Part shown: positions 1 through 8,553 of the stretch, one piece after another
Layout of the letters: every line of letters begins with the position of its first letter
How positions within the stretch are numbered: position 1 is the first letter of the stretch
Origin: Rhizobium sp. 16-488-2b
Lineage (GTDB): Bacteria; Pseudomonadota; Alphaproteobacteria; Rhizobiales; Rhizobiaceae
Direction: 5' to 3'
Length of the DNA stretch: 64,000 bases
NCBI RefSeq assembly: GCF_017741815.1
Contig: NZ_JAGHMF010000012.1
Span: forward strand, 186,001-250,000
Made by a program: the position numbers and the translations under genes
Notes under the pieces: model-generated
Database searches by the model: none
The model's input: the letters and a program-made list of their open reading frames with translations, nothing else
What the model was told of the DNA's origin: nothing

Positions 1-2
1 AG

Positions 3-797
3 ATCATGTGCCTGCGTGGTCTGTTCACCAGTGTCCTGGTCTTTGTCGTCGCCCGGCGGATGGGAGCCTTGCGCTCTTGGCGGATCGTTCTTGAGCCGAT
101 GGTCGCGCTTCGCGTCGGCTGCGAGATTTTGGCGGCGGTCACCTATATAACCGTGCTCGGCATGATGCCGATCGCGAACGCCTCGGCCATCCTGCAGTCC
201 CTGCCGCTCGTCGTCACCGTTGGTGCAGTCCTCTTCTTCGGGGAACCGGTCGGCTGGCGCCGGCTGCTGGCCATTCTCGCCGGCCTGGCTGGCGTGATGA
301 TTATTGTCCGCCCCGGCGCCGACGGCTTCAATGCCGCGGCCCTGATCTGCATCGTAAGCGTCCTGGTGACCGCCGGTCGCGATCTGGCGACACGTGGCAT
401 CGATCCCAGCATTCCCTCGCTGATGATCACGGTAATCACCGCCGTGTCCGTCACCATATTCGGTGCGCTGCTGACGCCGCTTCTCGGCGGCTGGCGCCCG
501 GTCAGCGCCACCTCGCTGACGCATATCGTTCTGGCAGCGGTCCTCGTGCTCATCGGCTACCAGTCCGTGATCGCCGCGATGCGCACCGGCGAAATCTCCT
601 TCGTCGCACCACTGCGTTACACCAGCCTCATCTTTTCTGCGTTGCTCGGCTGGCTCTTCTTCTTCGAGGTCCCCGACAGCTGGACCATGATCGGCGCCGC
701 GATCGTCATCGCCTCCGGGCTCTACACCTTCTATCGTGAGGCCAAGCGGCGCGGCGCGCCGGTCGCACAGGAATCCGAACCGAGAGTACCGGTCTGA
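3..797 (+). CDS. DMT-family (EamA) inner-membrane transporter, 5' end outside the window
   Basis: The reading frame is open to the left edge, so the protein is N-terminally incomplete; about 264 residues are visible and family members have about 290-310. It is strongly hydrophobic, with two EamA repeats. The first ends at a membrane helix followed by the IIVRPG motif, and the second ends with a helix and a basic tail (YREAKRR). EamA proteins are inner-membrane exporters or permeases for metabolites or drugs, and the substrate cannot be read from the sequence. The stop codon overlaps the mobA start (TGATG), so the two are probably co-transcribed, although a functional link is not obvious. The ATG at position 6 is internal and not a real start. 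Confidence 0.85.
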   Translation: MMCLRGLFTSVLVFVVARRMGALRSWRIVLEPMVALRVGCEILAAVTYITVLGMMPIANASAILQSLPLVVTVGAVLFFGEPVGWRRLLAILAGLAGVMIIVRPGADGFNAAALICIVSVLVTAGRDLATRGIDPSIPSLMITVITAVSVTIFGALLTPLLGGWRPVSATSLTHIVLAAVLVLIGYQSVIAAMRTGEISFVAPLRYTSLIFSALLGWLFFFEVPDSWTMIGAAIVIASGLYTFYREAKRRGAPVAQESEPRVPV

Positions 798-1456
798 TGG
801 CCAAGCCCCCGATCCTCACCCCAGCGAGCGGCTTCACGCTCGACCGATCCAACATTCCAGGCGTCGTGCTTGCTGGCGGACGCTCCTCGCGCATGGGCCG
901 CGACAAGGCAGGCGTTCCACTTTCAGGTCGCACGCTGCTCGATCGCGTCATCGAGCAACTGTCGCCGCAGGTCATCTCCGTCGCCGTCAATGCCGACGCC
1001 GCGCCTGATCGCTGCAACCGCCCCTTCATTCCCGATATCGTCCCCGGCAAGGCCGGTCCGATGGCCGGCATCCACGCCGCCATGGCGCACGGTGCGAGCC
1101 TGCCCGCCGTCACGCATGTCGCAACCGTCTCCGTCGACAGCCCATTCTTCCCGCACGATCTCGTCGACTGGCTGGCAGCGGCCATCGACACGCCCACGCG
1201 GATCGCCATCGCCACCTCCGAGGGCCGCAGCCATCCCGTCTTCGGCCTCTGGCCGGTGGCGCTGGCAGGCGAGCTGGAAAGCTGGATCGCAAGCGATGAG
1301 AAGCGCCGTGTTCGCGACTTCCTGTTACGGCATGACGTTACGGAAGTTGCCTTCCCGCTGCGCCCGACGCGGGCAAGCCTTCTCGACCCGTTCTTCAACG
1401 TCAACACGCCCGATGACCTCGCCGAGGCCGAACGCTGGATGAAGGTACTGACATGA
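797..1456 (+). CDS. mobA: Molybdenum cofactor guanylyltransferase MobA
   Basis: Transfers GMP from GTP to Mo-molybdopterin to give the MGD cofactor of DMSO-reductase-type enzymes; cytoplasmic. The 219-residue protein carries the nucleotide-binding signature LAGGRSSRMGRDKA at about residues 25-38, typical of MobA in the nucleotidyltransferase superfamily, and a VSVDSPFFP segment that corresponds to the metal-binding aspartate region. Length fits the family (about 200-220). The start overlaps the upstream exporter stop by one base, and its own stop overlaps the mobB start (ATGA), a typical translationally coupled mobAB pair. Confidence 0.95.
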   Translation: MAKPPILTPASGFTLDRSNIPGVVLAGGRSSRMGRDKAGVPLSGRTLLDRVIEQLSPQVISVAVNADAAPDRCNRPFIPDIVPGKAGPMAGIHAAMAHGASLPAVTHVATVSVDSPFFPHDLVDWLAAAIDTPTRIAIATSEGRSHPVFGLWPVALAGELESWIASDEKRRVRDFLLRHDVTEVAFPLRPTRASLLDPFFNVNTPDDLAEAERWMKVLT

Positions 1457-1974
1457 CCGAACGGCCAAGGATCTTCGGAATTTCCGGCTGGAAGAATTCG
1501 GGAAAGACAGGGCTTGCGGTTCGCCTCGTCGAAGAGTTCACCCGCCGCGGCTACCGGATTTCGACGATCAAGCATGCCCATCATGACTTCGACATCGACA
1601 AGGTCGGCGCCGACAGCTACCGCCACCGCCAGGCGGGCGCGCACGAGGTGACGATCGTCTCCGGCACGCGCTACGCCATCATGCACGAGTTGCGCGGGGC
1701 AGCCGAACCGAGCTTCGAGGAAATCCTCGCCCGCATCGCCCCCTGCGATCTCGTCCTCATCGAGGGCTACAAGCGCGAGCCGATCCCGAAGATCGAGGCC
1801 CGCCGGCTGGAATCGGCAAACCGCGAGCCGCTGGCATCAGCCGATCCCCACATCGTCGCCATCGCCGCCGATCATCCGGTCGCCGACACTACCCTGCCCG
1901 TCTTTGACCTCGACGACACGCTGGCCATTGCCGATTTCATCGCGGCAACCGTCGCCCTCCCGCCGCTGAAATAA
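1453..1974 (+). CDS. mobB: Molybdopterin-guanine dinucleotide biosynthesis adaptor MobB
   Basis: P-loop GTP-binding protein of 173 residues that assists MobA in molybdenum cofactor guanylylation. The Walker A motif GWKNSGKT lies at residues 12-19, and the conserved LIEGYKREPIPKIE segment of MobB is present near residue 98. The ATG overlaps the mobA stop, so the two are translationally coupled. The gene is followed by a perfect 12-bp hairpin that separates it from the convergent OmpA-domain gene. Confidence 0.95.
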   Translation: MTERPRIFGISGWKNSGKTGLAVRLVEEFTRRGYRISTIKHAHHDFDIDKVGADSYRHRQAGAHEVTIVSGTRYAIMHELRGAAEPSFEEILARIAPCDLVLIEGYKREPIPKIEARRLESANREPLASADPHIVAIAADHPVADTTLPVFDLDDTLAIADFIAATVALPPLK

Positions 1975-1988
1975 GCCCATCTGAAACA

Positions 1989-2020
1989 GGAGAGGCCGCC
2001 GATTGCCCGGCGGCCTCTCC
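1989..2020. terminator. Perfect 12-bp stem-loop between convergent genes
   Basis: GGAGAGGCCGCC (1989-2000) pairs perfectly with GGCGGCCTCTCC (2009-2020) around an 8-nt loop. It lies between the stops of mobB (+) and the OmpA-domain gene (-) and probably terminates both transcripts. No long U-run follows on either strand. Confidence 0.75.
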
Positions 2021-2043
2021 ATTCTCGATGCTTATGCGCGCTC

Positions 2044-4269
2044 TTAGTTGCGCGAGGCCACCGGCCGCACCAGCGCCGTGACGCGGCGAATGGTGACGCG
2101 GCGGTTTTCCTGCTCCGGTCCCTGTGTGTTGACCTTCAGGTAACGTTCGCCATAGCCCTGCGTCGCCAGGTTTTCCGGCGGGATGCCATAGACGTCGGTC
2201 ATCACGTTGGCGACCGATTCCGCGCGCTGGTCGGACAGGATCAGGTTGCTCTGATCGGAGCCTACGGCATCGGTGTGACCTTCGATCAGGAAGGTTTCTG
2301 TCGGGTCCTTCTTCAGCACCTCGTTGATCGCATCGGCCACCTTGCGCAGGCTGCGCGCCTGACTCATCGGGATTTCGGCGCTACCGGTCGCAAACGTGAC
2401 GGTATCCAGGTCGATACGACGAACCTTGTCGCGGATACGGGCCGAATACTTCACTTCGTTCAGAGAATAGACACGCTCGACAGGCTCGACCGGCGGCTCG
2501 CGCAGGAAGTCGTAATAGTCGCGATTGTCGTCGCTGCTGGTGTCCATGATGTAGTCCTGCAGCGGAATGCGCAGGCGCATCGGCGGCAGATCGGCACCCG
2601 GATCCTCGAAGTAGTCGCGGTCAGGATTGTCGTAGAGGTCAGGCGTATAATAGAGCACGTGCTCGCGGCCGCGATTGTCGATGCGCGAACGCTGGATAAT
2701 ATCGCCGTAGCGGTTGCGCACCGTCACGATCTGGTAGCCATCGCGATCGATCGTCTCGCGGTAGCGGTCACGCGGCAGCTGCTCGTAGATCGGCCGCTCG
2801 CCGTCGCGCAGGAACCGGCGGTCGTCATCGCCACGAACATAGGTCTGGTTGTTGAACTGGATGATGACACGGTTGTCGTCACCGCGCTGGCCGAAATTCG
2901 CGCCGTCGGGACGGGCGAATTGCGGGCGCTGGTCCAGACGCTGGCCCTGCTCGGCGGTGATCGCTTCGATCTTGATCGGCGCGGGCTTTGCGGCACCGGG
3001 CGCCGCCAACTGCGCGTCGGCGTCCGACTTCGGCACGCGCACCTGCTGCTCCTGACCACGCTGCTTGTCGCGGTCACGACGCGACTGCACACCGCCGGAA
3101 CGATCCGCATCCTTGTCGCTGTCGAGAACGGCCGCACCGTTCTGCACCGGCAGAACGACGGTTTCCGTGCTCTTGCTCGGATCAGCGGCGATTTCCTTGC
3201 GGCGCTCGAGTTCCTGCGGCGTCACCTTCTCAGGGGCCGGGATCGGTTGCTCGGTCTGGGCAACGGGAGGCTGACCTGCCGGCGGCTGGCCGGCCTGATC
3301 GGCAGGCTGACCGGCTGGCGCGCCCGGCTGGCCCGGAGCGACCTGTTCGCCCTGCTGCTGAGCCGGTGCTTCGCCGGGCTTGGCCTGACCGGGCGCCACC
3401 TGGGGCTGCGCTTCGGCCGGCTGCTGAGCCGGAACGGGCGCCTTGCCCGCGGGTGCTTCCTGCGGCTTGGCGGCGTTGTCAGGCGCTGGCTGCTCGGTTG
3501 CAGGCGCAGTCTCGGCGGCCGGCTTTTGAGCGGGCTCGGCCTGCGGTGCTTCGGCCGTTGGCTTCTTGTGTGGCTTTGCGGGCTGTTCGCTGCCATCGGC
3601 AGCGGCTGGCTTGCCGTTCTTGCGTGGTGGCTTTGCCTGTTCGGGCTGTGCCTGCTCGGCCTGCGGCTGTTCAGCCTGCGGGGCGGCCTGCTCGGCGGGC
3701 TGCTGCGGCGCGGCTTCTTCCTGCTGCGGCTGCTGGTCACGCTTCTTGCGGCGCGGCTGTTCAGCCGGCTGCTCGGCACTCGGCGCTGCCTGTTCCTGTT
3801 CGGCGGCAGGCTGCTTCTGGCGGCGCGGCTTTTCGGCGGGCGCTTCCTGCTGGGCGGGCTCGGCTGCCTGCGGTTCAGCGGCAGGCTGTTCTGCTGCCGG
3901 CTGGCGCTTTCTCGGCTTCTCGGCAGGCGCTTCGGCCTGCGGCGCCGGTTCGGCGGCAGCCGGAGGAGCTTCGGCGGGTGCTTCGCGCTTGGGTGCCGGT
4001 GGCGGCTCGGCCGGAGGTTCAGCGGCCTTCGGCGCTTCGGCCGGTGCCTGCTGCTGCTGTTCCTGATCCTGCTGCTGGCGCTTCTTCAGGAGCTCCTCTT
4101 CGGACGTCGCATCCTGCGCAACCTCGAAGCTGCCCGCGACGGCCCGATGGCCTGCTCCGACCTCTTCAACGCTCGGCGCTGCCGCAAACACGTGCGCCGG
4201 GGGCAGCACAAGCGACAGGGACAGAAGCGGAAAGGCCGCGCTGGCAAACAATCTGGATTTCATTCCCAT
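2044..4269 (-). CDS. OmpA-domain outer-envelope protein with long Ala/Pro/Gln/Glu/Lys-rich region
   Basis: 741 residues from the ATG at 4269, which has AGGA six bases upstream; longer upstream starts lack a ribosome site. The order is an N-terminal signal peptide (about residues 1-29, ending near HVFA), a roughly 330-residue low-complexity region made of Ala, Pro, Gln, Glu and Lys/Arg, a charged middle part, and a C-terminal OmpA-like domain of about 110 residues. The latter carries the FATGSAEI start, LIEGHTDAVGS, and the peptidoglycan-contact motif NLILSDQRAESV. Such domains bind meso-diaminopimelate in peptidoglycan. The low-complexity part probably spans the periplasm. The exact role is unknown; it stands alone on this strand. 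Confidence 0.85.
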   Translation of the reverse strand: MGMKSRLFASAAFPLLSLSLVLPPAHVFAAAPSVEEVGAGHRAVAGSFEVAQDATSEEELLKKRQQQDQEQQQQAPAEAPKAAEPPAEPPPAPKREAPAEAPPAAAEPAPQAEAPAEKPRKRQPAAEQPAAEPQAAEPAQQEAPAEKPRRQKQPAAEQEQAAPSAEQPAEQPRRKKRDQQPQQEEAAPQQPAEQAAPQAEQPQAEQAQPEQAKPPRKNGKPAAADGSEQPAKPHKKPTAEAPQAEPAQKPAAETAPATEQPAPDNAAKPQEAPAGKAPVPAQQPAEAQPQVAPGQAKPGEAPAQQQGEQVAPGQPGAPAGQPADQAGQPPAGQPPVAQTEQPIPAPEKVTPQELERRKEIAADPSKSTETVVLPVQNGAAVLDSDKDADRSGGVQSRRDRDKQRGQEQQVRVPKSDADAQLAAPGAAKPAPIKIEAITAEQGQRLDQRPQFARPDGANFGQRGDDNRVIIQFNNQTYVRGDDDRRFLRDGERPIYEQLPRDRYRETIDRDGYQIVTVRNRYGDIIQRSRIDNRGREHVLYYTPDLYDNPDRDYFEDPGADLPPMRLRIPLQDYIMDTSSDDNRDYYDFLREPPVEPVERVYSLNEVKYSARIRDKVRRIDLDTVTFATGSAEIPMSQARSLRKVADAINEVLKKDPTETFLIEGHTDAVGSDQSNLILSDQRAESVANVMTDVYGIPPENLATQGYGERYLKVNTQGPEQENRRVTIRRVTALVRPVASRN

Positions 4270-4587
4270 AAGGTTTCCTCGTTCCTTGTTTATTCTTCGC
4301 GTTCGCAACGACGTCTCTTTTCGGCACGCAAACAAGCCTTGCTAAACTGAGCACGCCAGGATTCGTTCCATGGTCTTAAGAATTGCCGCATTAACCCGGT
4401 ATGAATATGACGGTCTGCAAACGTTCAGCTTCGCCATAGTTGCGATGCACAACAACGCGGTGAAAGCAGTTGCAATCCGCGTAAAAAAGGTTTGATTATC
4501 GCGGCAAGGCGTTGCAAAGCAGCGTCCTGCTTCATGCCACCAAAAAAACAAAGGGATGGCATGCGGTAACCAACAGAGAGGACTCAC
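4270..4587. promoter_or_regulatory. Divergent promoter region, OmpA-domain gene / amino acid ABC importer
   Basis: 318 bases without a coding gene between two divergently oriented genes, so it must hold both promoters. It is less GC-rich than the flanking genes. A ribosome-binding AGAGAGGA sits just before the solute-binding protein start at 4588. I could not identify a convincing specific operator. Confidence 0.5.
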
Positions 4588-5364
4588 ATGCATATCTCCA
4601 CCCGTTTTCTCGCAGCCGCCTCGATCGCCGCGATGTCTCTTTTCGCGGGCTCGGCAATGGCCGATGGCGAGAAGTATGTCATCGGTACGGACTCGACCTA
4701 CCCGCCCTTCGAATATGTTGACGCAAGCGGCCAGTTCCTCGGCTTCGACATGGACATCGCCCGTGCGCTCTGCACGCAGATGAAGGCTGACTGCACCATC
4801 GTCAGCAGCGATTGGGACGGCATCATCCCCGGCCTCAACGCCAAGAAGTTCGACATGATCATCTCGTCGATGTCGATCACGCCTGAGCGTTCGAAGCTCG
4901 TCGACTTCACCAACAAGTACTACAACACCCCGCCGGCAGTCGCCGTGCCGAAGGACTCCACCGTCACCGACGTTGCGGGCCTGAAGGGCAAGACGATCGG
5001 CGCGCAGACCTCGACCACGCACGCCAACTACGCTGAAAAGCACCTCGCCGACACCGAGCTGAAGCTCTACCCGACGGCTGACGAGTACAAGCTCGACATC
5101 TCGAACGGCCGCGTCGATGCTGTCATCGACGACGTCGTCGTTCTGTCGCAGTGGGTCAAGTCGGACGCCGGCGCATGCTGCAAGATCCTCACGACCCTGC
5201 CGGTCGACAAGGAAATCAACGGCGTTGGCGCCGGTATCGCTGTTCGCCAGGGCGATCCGCTCCGCGAAAAGCTGAACGCAGCGATCGCGGCGATCCGTGC
5301 CGACGGCACCTACAAGAAGATCCAGGACAAGTATTTCGATTTCGACGTCTACGGCGCCGAATAA
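4588..5364 (+). CDS. Polar amino acid ABC transporter, periplasmic binding protein
   Basis: 258 residues with a clear signal peptide (cleavage after the Ala near residue 25) and the SBP_bac_3 fold markers: GTDSTYPPFEY at the mature start and the LGFDMDIARALC segment. Family members bind lysine/arginine/ornithine, octopine/nopaline or similar basic or polar amino acids; the ligand is not fixed by sequence alone. The AGAGAGGA upstream supports the start. Two permease genes follow; a hairpin between this gene and the first permease probably allows more binding protein than permease to be made. Confidence 0.9.
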   Translation: MHISTRFLAAASIAAMSLFAGSAMADGEKYVIGTDSTYPPFEYVDASGQFLGFDMDIARALCTQMKADCTIVSSDWDGIIPGLNAKKFDMIISSMSITPERSKLVDFTNKYYNTPPAVAVPKDSTVTDVAGLKGKTIGAQTSTTHANYAEKHLADTELKLYPTADEYKLDISNGRVDAVIDDVVVLSQWVKSDAGACCKILTTLPVDKEINGVGAGIAVRQGDPLREKLNAAIAAIRADGTYKKIQDKYFDFDVYGAE

Positions 5365-5387
5365 GCTGTAGTCCTGAAACAAATGCG

Positions 5388-5414
5388 ATGGCGGGAGGCT
5401 TGCCCTTCCGCCAT
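5388..5414 (+). terminator. Intercistronic hairpin after binding-protein gene
   Basis: ATGGCGG (5388-5394) pairs with CCGCCAT (5408-5414) and is followed by TTTTTG, the layout of a rho-independent terminator or mRNA-stabilising hairpin. It lies between the binding protein and the permease genes of one importer, where partial termination or 3'-end protection is common. Confidence 0.6.
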
Positions 5415-5472
5415 TTTTGTTTGACAAAGAGTGCAATATCAAGGCGGCAAAAGCCGCGAGGGGAAACTTGGC

Positions 5473-6276
5473 ATGGGCGGATTGTCCTCCGCACTGGGTT
5501 CGCTCTGGACCTGGATTGGATATGTGTTTGACCCGCTATGCGGACCCGTCGGCATTTTCACATGGCTCGGCCAATCCACGATTCTGGCCTGTGGCGACAC
5601 CGGCTGGGGCGATGAGATCGCCGCTGGCCTGAAGGTGACGGTCGCCGTCGCCCTCGTGACGCTCCCGATCGGCCTTTTGATCGGCTTCATGGTGGCGCTT
5701 GGCCAGCAATCGGAAGAAAAGGCGGTACGTCTTGCCGCCGGCATCTACACCACCATCTTCCGCGGCCTGCCCGAACTGCTGACGCTGTTCATCATCTATT
5801 ATGGCATGCAGATCCTCCTCCAGTCGCTGCTCGCCTGGGTCGGCTACGACGGCCGCGTCGAGATCAACGCCTTCGTCTCCGGCGTCATCGCTCTGTCCGT
5901 CGTGTTCTCGTCCTATTGCTCGGAAGTGCTGCTGTCGGCCTTTCGCGCGATTCCCAAGGGCCAGTACGAAGCCGGCGACGCGCTCGGCCTGCATCGCGGC
6001 CGCACGATGGTGCTGATCATCCTGCCGCAGCTGGTGCGCATCGCGCTGCCCGGCCTCGTCAATCTCTGGATGATCCTGCTCAAGGATACGTCCTACGTCT
6101 CGATCATCGGCCTTGCCGACGTGCTGCGCCAGACGGGCGTGGCGGTGAAGGTCACCAAGGAGGCGTTTCTGTTTTACACACTGGCCTGCGGCATCTATCT
6201 CGGGCTTGCCATCATTTCCTCGTTCGGCCTGCGCTATATCGAACGTTGGGCGAAGCGCTCGGAGATCAGCCGATGA
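5473..6276 (+). CDS. Polar amino acid ABC transporter, first permease (HisQ-like)
   Basis: 267-residue inner-membrane subunit from the ATG at 5473, preceded by GAGGGGAAA; the open frame extends to a GTG at 5431 but without a ribosome site. The binding-protein-dependent permease loop EAGDALGLHRGRTMV (EAA motif, which contacts the ATPase) and the RGLPELLTLF segment are present, as in the HisQ/ArtQ group. The end overlaps the next permease start in ATGA. It forms a heterodimer with that protein. Confidence 0.9.
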   Translation: MGGLSSALGSLWTWIGYVFDPLCGPVGIFTWLGQSTILACGDTGWGDEIAAGLKVTVAVALVTLPIGLLIGFMVALGQQSEEKAVRLAAGIYTTIFRGLPELLTLFIIYYGMQILLQSLLAWVGYDGRVEINAFVSGVIALSVVFSSYCSEVLLSAFRAIPKGQYEAGDALGLHRGRTMVLIILPQLVRIALPGLVNLWMILLKDTSYVSIIGLADVLRQTGVAVKVTKEAFLFYTLACGIYLGLAIISSFGLRYIERWAKRSEISR

Positions 6277-7103
6277 GCCACGCAGAGGTGCTGATCCCCC
6301 CGCAGCCGGCCCCGAAAAACCTCGATAAGCCGCTGACGCTTGCCCGCGTCATGGGCTGTCTCGTGGTTGGCCTGTGGATCATTCTCGCCATCGCGCTGAT
6401 CGGCATGATCATCGAGGGCTGGGATGTCGAGAAATTCACCCGCTACGGCCCGCGCTATCTGCACGGATTGATGACCACGATCGTGCTGGTTGCCGTCTCC
6501 GTCGTCTGCGGCGCAGTTCTCTCCGTTCCGCTCGCCTTCGCCCGCATGTCGAAGAACAAGGTCATCAACGGCCTCGCCTTCTGCTACGTCTACGTCTTCC
6601 GCGGCACGCCGCTGCTCGCCCAGCTCTTCCTGATCTATTACGGCCTCGGCCAGTTCCGACCGCAGCTGGAATCCGTCGGCCTCTGGTGGTTCTTCCGCGA
6701 CGCCTGGTATTGCGGCCTGTTTTCCATGACCATCAACACCGCCGCCTATCAGGCCGAGATTTTGCGCGGCGCCATCGAGAGCGTACCGCGCGGCCAGCAT
6801 GAGGCCGCTTCCTCGCTCGGCATCCACAAGATCATCGCCTTCCGCAAGATCGTGCTGCCGCAGGCGCTGATCGTGGCGCTGCGCCCCTACGGCAACGAGA
6901 TCATTCTGTTGATCAAGGGATCGGCCGTCGTCGCCATCATTACCGTGCTCGATCTCATGGGTGAAACGCGCTACGCCTTTTCGCGCACCTTCGACTACCA
7001 GACCTATCTCTGGGCGGCGATCTTCTATCTCGCCATGGTCGAAAGCCTGAGGCACCTGTGGAACTGGATCGAGCGCCGCCTCACCCGCCACCTGAAGCGA
7101 TAG
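6273..7103 (+). CDS. Polar amino acid ABC transporter, second permease (HisM-like)
   Basis: 276 residues from the ATG at 6273, translationally coupled to the upstream permease. It has a short cytoplasmic N-terminus, about five membrane helices, the RGTPLLAQLFLIYYGLGQ region and the EAA loop EAASSLGIHKIIAFRKIVLPQ-like segment. It pairs with the upstream permease. No ATPase gene follows; the operon ends at a strong hairpin, so the ATP-binding subunit must come from elsewhere. Confidence 0.9.
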   Translation: MSHAEVLIPPQPAPKNLDKPLTLARVMGCLVVGLWIILAIALIGMIIEGWDVEKFTRYGPRYLHGLMTTIVLVAVSVVCGAVLSVPLAFARMSKNKVINGLAFCYVYVFRGTPLLAQLFLIYYGLGQFRPQLESVGLWWFFRDAWYCGLFSMTINTAAYQAEILRGAIESVPRGQHEAASSLGIHKIIAFRKIVLPQALIVALRPYGNEIILLIKGSAVVAIITVLDLMGETRYAFSRTFDYQTYLWAAIFYLAMVESLRHLWNWIERRLTRHLKR

Positions 7104-7107
7104 CCCC

Positions 7108-7139
7108 CTTGGCAGCACTCTCGACGGAGAGCTGCCAAG
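7108..7139 (+). terminator. Stem-loop terminator of the amino acid importer operon
   Basis: CTTGGCAG followed by CTCTC pairs with GAGAG and CTGCCAAG around a GACG loop, with a two-base bulge, only four bases after the second permease stop. A-T-rich sequence follows. It marks the operon end. Confidence 0.75.
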
Positions 7140-7261
7140 CTATTGAAAATAAATAATGATATCCATTTTCTTGTAGCCTTTTGGCAAGCTTCGCGTAACC
7201 ATGTCATGCTCTCATTTAAACGGACGCTAATAAGCGCCGAATGGGAACAGCGAGGCATCAA

Positions 7262-7528
7262 ATGCACAAGGACATGGAAAGACAGCTTCAGGGTTACGGC
7301 CTGACGACGGCCCAGATCCTATATCGCATGCCGGATCATCATGCGATCCTGCAGACCTACATCTGGCAGGATTACGATCTTGCTCCCGACTTTCCCGAAA
7401 TGCGCGGCTTCCTGAAGTTCTGGCAGGAAACGCTCGACGGACCGCTGCACTCGGTGCGCTACATTCACCGCAAGCTGATCTCGGCCACGGAATGGCGCGC
7501 ACTGAAAGGCGAGTTCATCATCAACTGA
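7262..7528 (+). CDS. usg: Usg family protein
   Basis: 88 residues from the ATG at 7262, with GAGG upstream; the open frame reaches back to 7241 with a poorer start. The sequence has the features of the Usg family found in alphaproteobacteria (first noted near tryptophan genes in Caulobacter): QLQGYGLTTAQILYRMPDH near the start and a tail with SVRYIHRKLISATEWR. The biochemical function is not established. Soluble, no signal peptide. It stands alone here. Confidence 0.85.
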   Translation: MHKDMERQLQGYGLTTAQILYRMPDHHAILQTYIWQDYDLAPDFPEMRGFLKFWQETLDGPLHSVRYIHRKLISATEWRALKGEFIIN

Positions 7529-7610
7529 GCAGCCGCCATCAACGTCGCCATTGCAAAACCGGGCCGCTCGCCTTAGACGCAGGACAACAAACGAACGATG
7601 GTGAGCAGAC

Positions 7611-8426
7611 ATGGCCCAGAAGATCGACGAAGAAGCACTCGCGGAAGCCTATAACCGCGCCCTTTCCCTGGAAAAGGCCGGCGATGTCGATGCCGCCGTG
7701 AAGGCCTACGAGGAAGTGCTGGCGATCGACCCCGACGATCACGGCGGCGCTGCCGTCCGTATCGCTGCCATGGGCCGCGGCGAGACGCCGACCAAGGCCC
7801 CAGACGCCTATGTCGAAACCCTCTTCGACCAGCACGCCGAAGTCTTTGAGGACGTTCTCGTCGAGCAGCTCGGCTACCACGTGCCGATGCTGGTGCGCCA
7901 GCGCCTGCAGGCGCTGAACCTCGGCCCCTTCAAGCGCCTGCTTGATCTCGGCTGCGGCACCGGTCTGACCGGCGGCACGCTGCGCGATCTCTGCGAGGAG
8001 ATGACCGGCATCGACCTCTCGGAAAACATGGTCGAGATCGCCCATGAGAAGGACCTCTACGAAACCCTGTTCGTCGCCGAGGTCGAGGACTTCCTCGACG
8101 ACAATGACGAAGAGCCCTTCGATATCATCACCGCCACCGACGTCCTGCCCTATCTCGGCGGTCTCGAGCCCCTGTTCTTCGGCGCCGCCGAGAACCTGAC
8201 ACCGGGCGGCCTCTTCATCTTCTCCTCGGAAACCCTGCCTGCCGAAAAGCTCGCCGGCCGCGCCTACATGGTCGGCCCGCACCAGCGCTTCGCGCACTCC
8301 GAGGCTTACGTCCGCGAACGCCTCGACGCCACCGGCTTTGAGCTGATCGAGATCACCAATATCAACGTCCGCATGGAAGAAGGCCAGCCGACGCCGGGAC
8401 ACCTGGTGATTGCGAAGTTGCGATAG
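7611..8426 (+). CDS. TPR-containing SAM-dependent methyltransferase
   Basis: 271 residues. A tetratricopeptide-like N-terminus (about residues 5-45, with repeated A-x-x-Y-x-x-A/E-L patterns) is followed by a class I methyltransferase domain. Motif I, LLDLGCGTGLT, lies at residues 110-120, and the acidic GIDLSENMVEIA strand follows about 20 residues later. This is the predicted TPR-methyltransferase family common in rhizobia. The substrate is unknown; the protein is probably cytoplasmic. Confidence 0.85.
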   Translation: MAQKIDEEALAEAYNRALSLEKAGDVDAAVKAYEEVLAIDPDDHGGAAVRIAAMGRGETPTKAPDAYVETLFDQHAEVFEDVLVEQLGYHVPMLVRQRLQALNLGPFKRLLDLGCGTGLTGGTLRDLCEEMTGIDLSENMVEIAHEKDLYETLFVAEVEDFLDDNDEEPFDIITATDVLPYLGGLEPLFFGAAENLTPGGLFIFSSETLPAEKLAGRAYMVGPHQRFAHSEAYVRERLDATGFELIEITNINVRMEEGQPTPGHLVIAKLR

Positions 8427-8553
8427 GTCAAAGGACTTAAAACCTTACCACAAAAGAGCAAGATACCGGGATACACAATCATTGATTGCGTCTCGTTGCT
8501 AGACCCTTGTCGGATTTGCGCCGACCTTCCCGCAAACGTGTGGGGAGGTATAG

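Noticed and set aside
2275..4350. 691-residue open frame opposite the OmpA-domain gene
   Set aside because: It is the antisense shadow of a low-complexity, GC-rich gene; its sequence is Leu/Arg/Gly-rich with no domain, and no ribosome site at its start.
7241..7261. Longer start for usg at 7241
   Set aside because: The extra seven residues add no similarity and the GAGG site is better placed before 7262.
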